Assembly: GCA_039881045.1 (NCBI GenBank)
Contig: JAYWVB010000035.1
Coordinates: 1 to 64,000, forward strand
Direction: 5' to 3'
DNA: 64,000 bases
Origin: Chaetomium olivaceum
Lineage: Eukaryota; Ascomycota; Sordariomycetes; Sordariales; Chaetomiaceae
Shown: piece after piece, positions 34,125 through 46,451 of the stretch
Layout of the letters: every line of letters begins with the position of its first letter
Numbering within the stretch: position 1 is the stretch's first letter
Notes under the pieces: generated by a model
Told to the model about the DNA's origin: nothing
Database searches by the model: none
The model's input: only the letters and a program-made list of their open reading frames with translations
Translations under genes and position numbers: made by a program

Positions 34125-35213
34125 ATGGCCATTGACCAGATCAACTCATGCGGTTCGCGGTTCCATTCCGAGCCCGAACCTGCAATTGATGGGCTCGATA
34201 CCCGACTTCAAGTTTTGTTCCAAAGCCTATTTGATGACACAACATTTTTCACCGTCTCGTTGGACAGCATTGGCCAATTTGTTCTTCGCATCGTCTACAA
34301 TGTCGAGCACCGGACTGCACCCACTACCACAGCAGACGCATACCTAAATGCCGCCATTGACAATGCCGGGGACATGTTTCACGGGCCCAGCAAGGTGCTG
34401 GCACGTGCGATGCCGCTACGAGAATACGGGCCTGGGGCTGGGCGAGCTTCTCGACCGACTCGGGTAAACAATACCCCACCCCGTCTTGCGTGAGCCTTTT
34501 AACTAATGCCCCTCGTCAGTTTTCAGCGGTATCCCTACGACTCTATTCTTCGTGCCGGTGGCATGGCAAAGTACGATGGGGTCATGTACCCGTGCTGGGA
34601 GGTTGATACTTTAGTCAGATCTCCAGGGCACTGGTCCTGCATTATGTTCGACACCACGGTGTGGTATGGTCCGGCCCCAGATAGCACAGCCATGTATGTT
34701 CTCCGCAGCGAGCTTATGGCCTGCATCGCCCTTCTATCCCGACAGCTGGAACAGAGGCAAGAAACCGATGACGATGATCAAAGTTTACTCAAGGTCAGTC
34801 ATCGTTTTATCCGCAATAACTGCTAGTTAGGGTGCTAATCTAGCAACAACACTTAGGCAACCGTTGTCACTATGGTTCCCGGAGGTGGCCGCGTCCTTCA
34901 AGCCTCATATGATCCATCATCGCCCTCCCCCTTCCTCGCCCTCACCTTCCGAGGCACGTATGATCGAAGCGACCCAAAAACCGGCTTCACTACCGACTCG
35001 GCTCGCAATATTCTGCGATGGATACTCCAGCCCGATGACCCCTAGACTCCTGCCTCTGAAGATATGCATGGATCCTTGAATGAGGAAGAGGCTCCTTGCG
35101 CAAAGAAGGCGACCCGGAACCGTGTGGCGAGCAGTGGTTCCGAGACGTCTCAAGAATCAGAGGCATCCGGGGCCGCCTCGGAAGACTCTGTCAAGCTTGA
35201 TCAGTGGTGCTAG
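34125..35213 (+). pseudogene. Unrecognised gene with frame break and in-frame stop
   Basis: Three exons, 34125..34463, 34520..34793 and 34857..35213, would encode about 320 residues. Introns are GTAAAC...CAG and GTCAGT...TAG. Exon 2 is clearly protein-like, with RYPYDSILRAGGMAKYDG and WEVDTLVRSPGHWSCIMFD. Exon 3 continues TMVPGGGRVLQASYD. Two defects occur. In exon 1 the frame gains a base near 34428-34432 (one G fewer gives GLGLGELLDRLG, which fits the exon 1/2 junction). In exon 3 a TAG at 35043-35045 interrupts the frame; beyond it 56 codons of acidic, KKATRNR-containing sequence stay open to a second TAG at 35211. The stop could come from one CAG-to-TAG change. I do not recognise the family. 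It may be a decaying gene or a real one ending at 35045 with one sequencing error. Confidence 0.5.
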
Positions 35214-38200
35214 TTGGAAGAAGGATCATGACGGCCTTCGACATATCACGAATGATGATGATGCATACCCGCGGGGGGGGTAGTTTCATAGACGGCAAAG
35301 TGGGTTAAGTAGCGGCATCTCCCATTTCCTAATTCTTATCCCCTAAGTTCTCGTGCAGATACTCGAAGGCGCCAGAATACTAAGAGGCTCGGGAGCAGGC
35401 TATAGGATTCGAGCTCGCGCAATATCCGGTAGCAGCATCAGGCTTCCGTAACCCCCAGTCACGGGTTTAGACTCCAAATTCTTCTTATCCTGTTCGCAGC
35501 CGTTAGTGGCACGTTGATTCAGGCTTGTTAAAAGTGACGGCATGGATACATACCTATGATTTAAAGCGGTACGTTGCTCTAATGCTGTGCCAGTGAGAAG
35601 GGATCCTTATCAACTACGCTCTCAGGATTTGGAATCTGAATTGTTTATTTGGTTTGGGGGGGAAATGCAGGGCGACAGGTATTCAGAGTATGACTCAGAC
35701 CTTAAGGTGGTGAAGAAGCCAAAGACAAAGAGCAAGGGATGTGATAGTGAATTACTACGTTAATGAATTGATGGATTGCAGACTTCATTGTGAGCATTCT
35801 ATGGCTTGAAGGTCTAGTGTACTTCCGGGAAATATTGAGTCAAAGAAAAGTGCTTGTAGTGTGATAAACCACGCTGGTTATCGACCTACCTACCGTACAC
35901 TTAGAAAGGTCACATGATATTTGGGTGGGGCCAGAGGAAAGAAAAGATCCCAGTGACATGTGGCTGTATATCTTAATCCCAAGCAGGCAAAATACAAGAC
36001 GGAGCAGCGTGCCAGATTATCTATCTATCCGCTCCCCTCCACCAGCCAGCATAACCCAGTTTCAAGTCCACCCTCAACCCCGCCCCATGGAGATAGGGCA
36101 ACGCTCCCTCTCCCTCGCTCCTTCCAGACAAGGCAACTCCGCGCCGGGCCGTGACGAACGCCTCAGTGTACCGGAGTCCGACCTGTGACACCAGACCAGC
36201 CAAGCCAAGCCGCATCGGCAAAGGCAGAGAGAGAGAGAGACATGCAGAGAGCAAGACGATAAGAGACAACGGCGAGGCGCGGCGTTATTCGCGGTTACAC
36301 ACGAAGTATCCGACGGGGAGCACGGAGCTGTTCCAAACCGCGCGTGTCCCCTTTCCGTCCGTCTTGCAACGTTGCGTACTACGCGGAGTTATGTGTTATG
36401 TAAAGGGAGGGGATCAGATATGGGATGGTGCCGAGGAGACGGGAGAGTGAGAAGAGAGAAGATGGGATATCCGATCCATCTCGGAAAAAGCACCATCACA
36501 ACAATAACAACAATGGAAGAGAGAGGTATACCAGAGTACTACTTTGCCAACACCTCAAGACTCAACCCCAGCTTTTCGGCAACCGCCCGACGACAACATC
36601 CTGGTTGGGGTTCCCTGTCTCGTGCCAACGCTGCCTGCATCTGCGGGACGTGAGAGGAAAGACGGCAGACAAGACAAGCCCCGCGAACCCTTGCGTCGAT
36701 TATGCGCACGATGTGCACGGCACTTCCAGAGAAAGAAGAGAAGCGGAGTCACAAACTCATGGCCTGGGTGTTGCTCGTGGTAATGTGGCCCGAAGTCCCC
36801 GCAGCCGGTAAACCTATGCCAGTGTCGGGAGGGCAAAACAATAAAGCCGATGGGTTATTTCTGTCCGATATGCCGGCGGTGTCGGTCTTGCTGGGAGGAT
36901 GTTCTTGTGTTAGGTGGGTTGTTGTCCCAGATTGCGCACAAGGGAAAAGGGGCCGCTGAACCGATATCCCGCGCCAAACCCAGAAAATGATACCGCGCTT
37001 TTGGTTGCACGAAATGCCCTCTGTATCCGCCTCGTCCTTGGTGTTACCTCCGATTGAGAGAATGACTTGCTCAGGGACGGGTATCATGAGGGAAGGTCCT
37101 GGAGGATGGCGACCGGTGAGCTGGTACCTCCGCATCCGCTTCTCATCGGCTGGCCATTTGCGCTATGTTTCCACCTGTGACAGACGTGGTTATCTTTCAT
37201 GATCCCGGCTTTCCATAAACGGGAGACGCATCCTATTCATGACTGGACTTTGACTGGACGTCTCCTACATAATGATAGCTGCGGGACTGGCGTTGAAGCC
37301 GTGGTAACTGTGGGGAAGAAGAGTACGTGCAGTATGCATGTAAGAAACGAACGTCGGTATGTGATGCCTAAGACGCGACGACATGTCAGAATATGCGAAT
37401 GCGGACACGTGTTGAGCTTGCAGGATCGATCTGCAGTTGCCACCACTCAGACAGGGTGTCACTCTTCACAGTGGCAGCGTGAGGGGAACGGCTCGACGGC
37501 TCGAAACCTGGCGGAGGGGTGAGGGGCGAGGGCGAGAATGGCGATATCAGACGCGGAGTATGGGTTGGTTTGAATGACGCAAATACCACTCACGATGGCC
37601 CTTCAGTTGGGGGTGACAAGCTTGCAGACCGGCATGGAGTAGCCATGATGAAGTTGGGCTCATGAGACTGCCCTTGGTGCGGCCGCTGCAGCCAAGACAA
37701 GCCGCATTCGCTTCCCAATCCAGTGCCCTCCCACCCTTCCGTTGGTACCTTTCTCATCGAGTCTCTGCGAGCTTGACCGGTGTGGCATATTATCCCCACA
37801 CCACATTTCTCGGCGGGGTTGGCTCACTCCCAGATCTTTGGGCTCAAGCTACCCCATTTCCCGGGGCTAAACGGCCGGGGACCATGGAAATCGTTCTGGT
37901 CCTACCGGCCTCGGAGAAGAGCGGTCTTGTCTTCGCTAATGACCACTATATTTTCGAGAGCCCGAACGGTCCTGACTCGCGTAGCTCGTTGACCCCGGGA
38001 GCGTGTGGGAGGGAACTTCGGAGCCAGCGAATCCAAAGTTAATGACCCAGATAAGTCTCCGATTGATAGGAAGTCAGGTCTTTGGGCACATGACAACGCT
38101 GTCCTGTACATGGCGAATGTTCACCAGGTAGTGCTGGTGTCATCGGTCAGCTTTGGGAACGAATAGCGCTTTCTCACCATGACGTGCTCGACTTGGTTGC

Positions 38201-41200
38201 ACGGGTCCCAGCTCAAATACCGTTCTAAAGATACTGGCGAGAACCGGTGGCTGAGGCGTTATCGGCAGTTGCTTCCGGTCTGGGTAACTGGGACGTCGCG
38301 GAAGCTGCCCAAATGCCCATGGCGGAAGCGCCCTCGGACAACATCACGAGTCGTCCTGCGGAACTTCTTTGAAGCATGTGTCACCCACCCAATCCGTAGA
38401 ACTGCCCCGCTCAGAGGAAATGGCATTTAGCCTGATAGTTTCACTGGTATGTCCTGCGTTTGTAAGTGATCTCCGTATAATCAGTGTACGAGGAGGTGTA
38501 GAGCGGGTGGGTAATGTGCGGCTCACCGAAACGACAACGGCAGCCGGCGCTCTGGAGCCAGACTCGGGTCTCTGCTGTATACTTCGCCTTTGTCTGTCGG
38601 CGCTAGCGTAGGGGAACAAAAGCAGCAAACAGTCTTGACCATGGTCAGCTTCACCGTGTGTTCAGTTTAGAAGTCAAGTGCGGAGAGGGGAAAAAAGGTG
38701 TTGCAATACGTCCTCGATGAGACCTGACACGGCATTGGGCGTCCATGTCTCGGGGCCGGTGGATGGTTTTCATGGCCCAAGAGAGATGCGGATAGCCGCA
38801 GGTAGGATTCTTCTCCTTGTCGAAGACGGGAAATGTTCGTTGGTAGCAGCCAAAGAAGTGGCAGCCTATAAGAATGGCAGTCTTGAGGCTTGGGCTGCGG
38901 CTGGTTGCATGAGATGCGCAGGATTCTGGCTCCAGCGAGTTGAACATTGTATGGGGGGTGTCAGCTCGCATGCATTGATCGCCGTCATTATGGGAAGATT
39001 GTAATAAAGCGCGGACAAGACAACCAGGGACACAGATACCACTTCAGGCAAGGGTAGACTTGACGCATCCTGACTCGGTTAACCGCTCTGGGTTGACTCT
39101 GAGCATGGACGGCTGACGGGGTTCCTGGATGTTTCACGAACCCGTCTCGGTAAACATGCCGTCTTCACAGCTCGGAGGTATCTGGGTTCTGGACATCGGC
39201 ACTGGGCATCACTCATCTTGGCGTATAATCATGATCAGCAGGCCCTCTCCCTTGTTGTCTTGCTGGTGTTATTGGCTGGTGGAAGATCGAAGGTTCGGAA
39301 ATGGGCAGGCGTGGGAGTCGCGGTTGGCGGTCAGTTGGCTCATGGCCCGCGAGGAAGGGAAACTGGTGGTTGGAGCTCGCAGCGAGTAGACCGTGTCCAT
39401 ATAAGACTGGACCCTCGGCGTTGGTTCCCAGTCCTTTGAGATTCTGGTATATCTCTCCATCCGCTTGCTCCTCCTGTTGCTCCTACTATTGCTCCTACCA
39501 TTGCGATAACCACAAAGTTGTCGGCACCAGTTGTCAAACCAATAGTAGCCCTCACCACGACCCTAACCACGACATACCATCCAATGGAGCCCGAAGCTTG
39601 TGGTTGCGTCCGGCTCGACGACGGTCGCCTGTACCAGCCAGGAAACTGTGCTTCATGCGGGGCAAGCATGAGAACGTATGCCTCTGTCCTGATTCTGGCT
39701 TTCGTAACGGGGCTGACTAGAATAGGGGCTGTTTCCACTGTCACGGAACAGGGCTCACGTGGTATCCATGCACCCACTTCTAATCGCATGGGATGCAAGT
39801 TGGCCTGTCCGCAAGTTCGCCGGATGGCTCATCTTATGACCACAGGAACTCCTAAACGGCGGCGAGCGGCGGCGGTTTCTCGCAAAACCATGCGGAGACG
39901 GTGTCTCGGGCTCAAGGACCATAAACGGGTTTCGGCGAGTGATGTGTTATCTTAGGTAGGTCCCGGCGACCAGGCGGTTGAGCAAGTCCGGGCTGGGGTG
40001 TTCTTCTGGGCGGCTTCCTGGTTTTTTTGATGTTCCGGCTCGTCGATGCTATGCGTAGTTGTACGCCGTTTACGGGATTTTGCTGATGAACGGCGCCGGG
40101 TCACTAGACCCACGCCCATGAGGTTTGTTGCACTTGCATAGTACTGGAGCGCTATGGGGTTATTGTAATCATTTTTGGGTTTCTCTTAGAGGGTATAACC
40201 AGTTAGTTAGCATTGAGCGCATAGTGACCTTACTTTTTTCTTCTCCGCCAGGCTACCCTGAGGTCTTCTCGTCTGGGTGAAGAACGCTAGTAGACTTGCA
40301 CCCCGAATGATAATGCTATAGGGATCTAAGATGGATACACCGTTCCGGCGAGGGATAGTTGAAGTCCGGATTCTTTGTCCACGAGTTGAAGATTTACATG
40401 CCAGCCATATCAACTTGCTCTCTTTTCGTAGTAGATTGCTTTTTGGGGACAAAAATTAGAAACCGCGGCGTCATAAAGCCCACTGGACGTTTTGTGTAAG
40501 TGAAGGAACATGGCTGATCGCTCCACGCCTTGCGGCTGAGACCTGTCGTCACATTGCTCGATCGATCATGGCCGATCTTGCAGCGGCCCGATCGACGTGC
40601 GTTAACTTGCATCGATGACCACCACAAGATCATATCTAGCATAAACGATCTGATGCTCGGGATGTCTTGGAGCAAGACGTTGAACTCCAGCATGCTTGCT
40701 TCATGCTTGCGTAGTGATGTCGGCGTCCGAGAGAGCCACGGGGAAACACAACATCAGCAACCCACAGGTCCGCGGCGTATCTGACGAAGCCGATTGGACG
40801 CCATTGTCCCTTCTGATACGTCGACCAGGGGGGAAATATGAGAACTGAGAAGTGTGATGACCTCGATTTCCACAACAGATGCATCTTGCTCATTCCGGCC
40901 ACCATTGGCTACGAGGAATGCAACGAAGAAGTTTTGAATTAAACGCCATCCAGCAGCCTTTCTCTCACTGAAAGGCGATTCACTGGCTGCTGGGACGCCT
41001 TGTTTTAATTGAAAGCAGAGGAGGGATATACATACATGCATTCTAGGGAGGACGGGAATAGGAAAGCTGTAGCAGCAAAGGCCCGAAACTTGGCAAAATG
41101 AGCATTCGGAATTTGATTGAAATGAGGTAGAAATTCCGGAAATTGAGTGAATAAAGAAATAAAGTAGAAGTTAATCACACAAAAGAAGGTAACAACCGAA

Positions 41201-41521
41201 ATCCAAATGGTCCAGAATCTGATTCAGAAAGATTCTCAAGTAGCAGCCCGTGTAGCTTGGATGAAGTGGGATGGAAGAAACCCCCGCAGCGTACGAATAT
41301 GGAACAGAAGTACTTGGTACAGATTAAAGCCGCCAAGCCCCCCGGGCTTTGGCCCCGCTAATTTAAGGTTCCGGAAGTCGCGAACTTTCCGGAGCAAGGC
41401 GGACTCAACCTCGCATTCAACGAATTCAACGATAACATCGGCAGTGTACAACTAAACTTGGCCTCTCATTCCTTCTTTTTGTACCCTCGGAACCAGCGAT
41501 GGGCTGGTAGCTGTCACCAAA
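35214..41521. other. Gene-poor region of 6.3 kb
   Basis: No gene could be supported over 6.3 kb, unusual for this otherwise dense window. Contents seen: a GA microsatellite at 36226-36240; short ORF pieces that never join; and one plus-strand stretch, 39433-39720, with a possible TATA (atataaga, 39399-39406). In one frame that stretch reads Ala/Pro/Thr-rich sequence and then CGCVRLDDGRLYQPGNCASC, like a small secreted Cys-containing protein, but I find no start or clean end. On the minus strand 41041..40400 shows protein-like fragments in two frames (for example WRLIQNFFVAFLVANGG), perhaps a decayed gene. The section 41090-41190 is AT-rich. Confidence 0.45.
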
Positions 41522-42699
41522 ATGTCGGTTATCCTCTGCACAGGTAAGATAAGCCGACAGCTTTACCTATTGGCGATTGCCATGAACCCCCCGAGGAACG
41601 CGAGTTGCTGATCCACGTCCCGCGAGATAGCTGGTTACGACCACACCATCAGGTATGCATTTGCTGTTAGATTGCGTCCGGACCCAATGCCCAAAGTAGT
41701 CCCATCAATTACAGCATTCCGCTAACACTCCCCTTAGGTTCTGGGAGGCACTCTCTGGAATCTGCTCCCGAACTATTCAGCATCCCGATTCCCAGGTCAA
41801 CCGACTGTGTATCCCCGACAAGCGCCACCTCGCGGCCGCCGGCAACCACACAGTAAAGCTGTTCGACATTCGCTCCACGAACCCCGCTCCCACTTCCGTT
41901 TTTGAGGGTCATACGGGCAACATCACGGGCGTGGCATTCCACTGTGATGGCAAATGGATGGTCACAAGCTCCGAGGACGGCACCGTCAAGATATGGGACA
42001 CCCGCACCGGCGTAATTCAGCGGAGCTACAACCACGGATCCCCCGTCAACGATGTCGTTATTCATCCGAACCAGGGCGAGATTATCAGCTGCGATAGGAG
42101 CGGCAGCATTCGGCTCTGGGATTTGGCTGAGAATACCTGCGCCCACCAACTCATTCCCGAGGAGGAGGTCTCTGTGTCAAGTGTCACAGTTGCCACCGAC
42201 GGCACTCTTCTCTGTGCTGCCAATAATGCGGTATGTAGTGATTATCTACTTTCCCATGTGCTACACCAACTGACCGCCACAGGGTAATGTCTTTGTTTGG
42301 CAGCTTGTCCAAGCTTTCGAGCGCACCCAGCTTGTCCCAATGACCCACTTCTCGGCACACAAGGAGTATATCACCCGTATCCTCCTTTCACCCGACGTCA
42401 AGAAGCTGGCCACCTGCAGCGCCGACCACACCGCCAAGATCTGGGAGGTCAAGGAGATGGAGCCGGCTGGCCCCAACGCCGAGCCGCGCGCCTTTCCACT
42501 CGAAGCCACCCTGACGGGTCACCAGCGCTGGGTCTGGGACTGCGCCTTCAGCGCCGATAGCGCCTACCTCGTCACGGCCTGTAGCGATCACTATGCGCGC
42601 CTGTGGGAGCTACACACGCAGCAGATAATTCGTCAGTATAACGGCCACCACCGTGGCGCTGTCTGCGTCGCGCTCAACGACTACTCCGAGACCCGTTAG
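41522..42699 (+). CDS. lst8: LST8 / Pop3, WD-repeat subunit of TOR complexes
   Basis: Lst8 binds and stabilises the TOR kinase domain in TORC1 and TORC2. Exons: 41522..41543, 41631..41652, 41738..42230 and 42283..42699, 317 residues, the family length. The first two coding exons are only 22 bases each. They were placed because MSVILCTAGYDHTIRFWEALSG is the conserved Lst8 start and both junctions are GT...AG and in frame. Seven WD repeats follow, with VKIWDTR, IRLWDLA, AKIWEVK and ARLWELH at the blade ends. The end, VALNDYSETR and a TAG, matches the usual Lst8 C-terminus. Oddly, the same frame stays open for another 149 codons after the stop, beginning with an acidic stretch. One residue (Thr) of RLCITPDKR seems missing. 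The neighbour Scy1 is convergent. Confidence 0.95.
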
Positions 42700-43657
42700 G
42701 ACCCGTCCGAGAATGATGCCGATTTTGAGACCGACGAGACGTCCGAGGCCGAGAGCAGCGCCCAAAACCCCCAGTCCCGCATGGGTCCCGGGCAGCAGCC
42801 TCAAGCTCAGAGGCGCCATCAGCTCCAGCGCCGGCAACCTCAACAGCGCCCGCACTGCAGAGCCCCAGTGGGCAGAGCCTCGCAGCAGCGCCGCCAACCT
42901 TCCGGGTCTGGCTCCGGCGCTAGACCTCCAGCCCGGCCGCAGCAGAAAGGGTCGGAGATGTTGATTTCCTCGCGGCTACCTCCTGCCGCCGCAGCTCCCC
43001 TCCTGTCTTACGAGCACGCGTGGGCCATGGGTATAAACCATCGGGCCAACCCCTATCTGTCTCCGGTCTGGCTAGCCCCGGTCGCCCACTCAGTCCCGCT
43101 GCCCGTCCCGCTCCCGAAGCCGCTGTGGGACCAGTGGCCGGTAGTGTAAGTAGATGTATTTTAGCCCTACGTTCAGCGGCATCTTTTGTGAACGAGTTTG
43201 TGGTATTTCCCTACTGTGGGAAAATGCTAGCTAGGATGATTTTTGGCAGGAGGATTGATGCATGCTACCAGCCGCCGATGCGAGGGGTCTTCTACTCGTT
43301 TGATGTTATTCATGAATGATGACTTAGTTCGGATAGTTTTCCTTCTCTAGTTATGCTCTATGGTTGCCTTCAACTGCCCAGGTACATACATAGAAAGGGA
43401 TATCAAATCTCATTGCACAAGTCTCCAATGGCTCATTAACCGGCTATACAACACCTCTATACCTAATCAATCGCGCCAAACGCCATGCGTGCCGTTATAA
43501 AACCAAGCTTTCCTCCCTCATTAGGTAACCCCCAAATATCATCACTCTACCCTCCGCCAGGTACATATGTATTCTCCGCCCGGAGTCCTGCCATCCCACA
43601 AGTAGACCAACCACCTAAGCAACTAGGCCAACCCAACTTCAAACACGCGCGTTCCAC
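42700..43657. other. 3' region of LST8 with coding-like composition, then intergenic
   Basis: From 42700 to 43149 the LST8 frame remains open and GC-rich. It starts DPSENDADFETDETSEAES and becomes Gln/Arg-rich; another frame over 42785-42900 is Ser/Ala/Pro-rich. This may be a former or readthrough extension, or simply a GC-rich 3' untranslated region. From 43150 to 43657 nothing was recognised. Confidence 0.4.
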
Positions 43658-46451
43658 CTACCACCCACCCCACCCATCATCCTCATCCGTCTGCTTCGGC
43701 TTCATATCAAGCTTCTTCGCCGCCGCCGCCGCCGCCGTCCCAGCCTTGGGCTTCGCCGTCCCCGTCGTCTTCTTCGCGGGTCCACCAGCACCACCAGCAC
43801 CGCCGCCAGTCTTAGCCAACCCCTTGGGCAGTGCCTTCGCCCCGGTCTTCTTCTGTGCTTGCGCCGCCAGCCACCCGGCGAAATCTGGCTCGGAGCCGTC
43901 GTCGAAGGGGGTCGCGCTTGCGCTGGTGGGCGTGGGTTTGGCTTCCCGTTTGGTGGTGGTTGTTTTGTGGCTGTGGCGGTGGTAGATTTGGTGGGCTTGT
44001 TGTTGTTGGGCTCGGCGAAGTAGCCCGCCGCGCCGTCATTGTCGTTGTCGTCGTCGGCCATGTCGTCCATGTCGCCCCATGCGTCGGCCGCATCATCGTT
44101 GTTGAAGTAGTCGTCCTCGTTGGTGTTGTTGTCTTGGGAGGGGTCGTCGTGGAAAGGGTCTTTGTAGGCGGACGGGGTTGGGGATTTGAGGGCCTGGCGG
44201 TGGAGGTTGGAGGCGGAGGATGTGGAGGGGCTTTGGGATGCCGCCGCGGGGCGTGGTGGAGGGGGCGCGGCGGCACCGCCGTTGACGGGGGTGGAGGAGG
44301 ACTGGATCTCGCCGGCCGCGGTGGATAGCTTGTTCGTGAAGGAGGAAATGGCCCAGCCCGCCCAGGATGCTGCCGCCGACTCGGCCGGTTGCGGGGTACT
44401 CATCCTGGGCCCGCCGGCGGCAGACACGGCGCTTTCGGGTGGGAGGACGGAGTCGGGCATGCTGGCTGCTGCTTTCTTGATCTTGGCTAGGTACACGTCG
44501 ATCGTTTTGCTCGCTTGGTCGCGGATGACCTTTTCTTTGTCGATAAGCGAGGGGCAGACGGCGGGCACGATGCGGAGCGCGCAGTCCTCGTCGGAGAAGT
44601 AGTCTGATGTCACGGAAAGTGCCATGAGAGACGCATTTCGGGCGTGGACGAAAGGATCTCTGAGTGATCTCGTGAATGCGGCGATCAGGACTTTGCCCCT
44701 TGAGGAGGTCCCAAGGTACTTGGCAATTTTGCCGAGACAGATTGTTGTGTTGGTGCGGATGCCAGGCTGCTCGTCGTTGGCGGTTTTGGCCAAGTATCTC
44801 AGCAGCTCACCATTAATGGTCCGATCTGAGAGCTTGGTAATGAGCGTGAGTACAGACTTCAAGGTCTGCTCTCGTACAACAGGTGCAACATCTGTGAACC
44901 CGGTAACCTAGACTCGAATAAGTATCTTACTGCACGAAACAAGCAAGCCTGAAGGGTCCAACTCACTATCTGAGGAAATATCTTATCATTGACAATTTTT
45001 TGAGACAGGCGATCGATCATCAGGGGCAGGTTGTCCAACAGGCACACTCGGATGGCCCTGTCGGGGTTGCCAAACAGCCGAATCAAAACGGGGGTGATCT
45101 TTGCCTCAAAGTCTTCATTCGACAACTTGGTAGCGATCTTCATGACTACTCCAAATGCCTTTGGACCACCGCCGCCAAACTCTACTGATTTCAGCAGTTC
45201 AGGAAGCACCTTCATCTTGAAGAAGTCCTCGGGGAAGTCGTCTGTAAGTTGCTCCAGGTCCCTAAATTCGTCAGCACACACCATCGGAAACCAAGAGTAA
45301 AAATCAAACACTTACTCTAGAAAGGCTTCCCGTTCCTCCTCGCTTTTGACACCCAAGTTCTCGATGCCGTCGGTGAGCTTGATGAGTGGCGAGTCGAAGA
45401 ATGAGCCGTTGCGACGGCCTTGTTCTAGGAAGTGGGCGACACTGAGCCTCGCCTTTGGGTTTGCGTTGGTTAACCGTTTGTAGCTTGAGTGCATGCTGGG
45501 TGGTACATTCTTGGTTTGGCCTGCCTGGTCGCCGCCGTTGAAAGTGCCGTTAAAGACCTCAAATATCAGGGCGGCGAACTCGTAGGCATCGACGGCTGAG
45601 TGGGGACTTTTTTTGATGGCATCCCACCCGGACTTTGCTAGTTCAGGCGGCGTGTACCGTCCCGAGTCCGGTACAAGACTACCGTAGGTCTGTAGCAAGT
45701 TAGTCAACCTCGACAGCACCAACTAAGGGGCGGCGAAGTCCTACATATACTACGGCCTCGTCGTCTTTGACATTACTGAGCACCTCAAAGCCACCGAGCT
45801 TCCACTCGCCGCTCTCAGTCGTATAGACTGAGGCAACCTTGAGACTACCATGGACGGACGCTGCCTCGTCGTTGATAAACTTGATTGTTCTCTGTCCTCC
45901 TCGTTAGCCCGAGCCCGGGGGTTTCAATATCCCGCCGTGTTGCACTGGACGCACCGCAATACTGTAGAGGCCCCATTTCGCCGTTTCGGGGCTGAGACTC
46001 TTCCGCTTGACATGCCACCGTAGAGGTACTAGGCGCTCTGTCGCAATGTAGATGTACGAATCTGTCTTTTTCAAACTTGTCAGTCCCAGACTACGTTCGA
46101 CTGCCCGGCACATATCGTACCTCGACCGTGTCTAACACCTTGATAACGCCCGGGTGTCGTAGTGTTCGTAGCTTTTTCAGCGCGTTCTTGGCAAGGGGTA
46201 GGGCGGAGCGGTTGGTGGTGATATCGAACGAGAAGATGCTGCAGTTTGAACTGTCTTCCTATATCCCCGAGTCAGCCAAACTGTCCCTCTATCTCCCCAG
46301 TGCAGTATAATCCTGGTCGAATGCATACCCGTCGTGTACCGTTGTGGAGAGTCCAGATGGAGGGGTCGAGGTCGACCTTGTCGCCAAAATTGTAGGGGAA
46401 CGGCGGCCCCTTGGCCATCGCCGAGGCAACAGCCGATTTGAGGAAGTCCAT
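43658..46451 (-). CDS. scy1: Scy1-like pseudokinase with HEAT repeats (frame break near 43965)
   Basis: Scy1/SCYL1 proteins are inactive kinases linked to COPI coats and tRNA export. Minus-strand exons: 46451..46329, 46258..46121, 46065..45955, 45891..45745, 45689..45316, 45261..44967 and 44907..43658; about 812 residues. The N-terminal kinase-like domain starts MDFLKSAVASA and includes YIYIATERLVPLRWHVKRK. The catalytic loop is replaced by HGSLKVASVY and the DFG position reads LGGFEV, as in pseudokinases. HEAT-type repeats fill exons 5 to 7. The C-terminus is Ala/Lys-rich and ends DEDDGWGGW, as in the family. Near the end the frame breaks: after TTATATK the annotated frame turns into Pro/Arg sequence, while the next frame gives TPFDDGSEPDFAGWLAAQAQ and the family ending. 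One extra A in the run complementary to TTTT 43963-43966 repairs it and makes the exon sum divisible by three. Confidence 0.92.

Noticed and set aside
36226..36240. GA-rich stretch as a possible regulatory element
   Set aside because: It is a short simple repeat with no gene nearby to regulate.
43831..44602. Plus-strand Val/Gly-rich ORFs
   Set aside because: They lie opposite the GC-rich C-terminal coding part of Scy1, which has clear homology.
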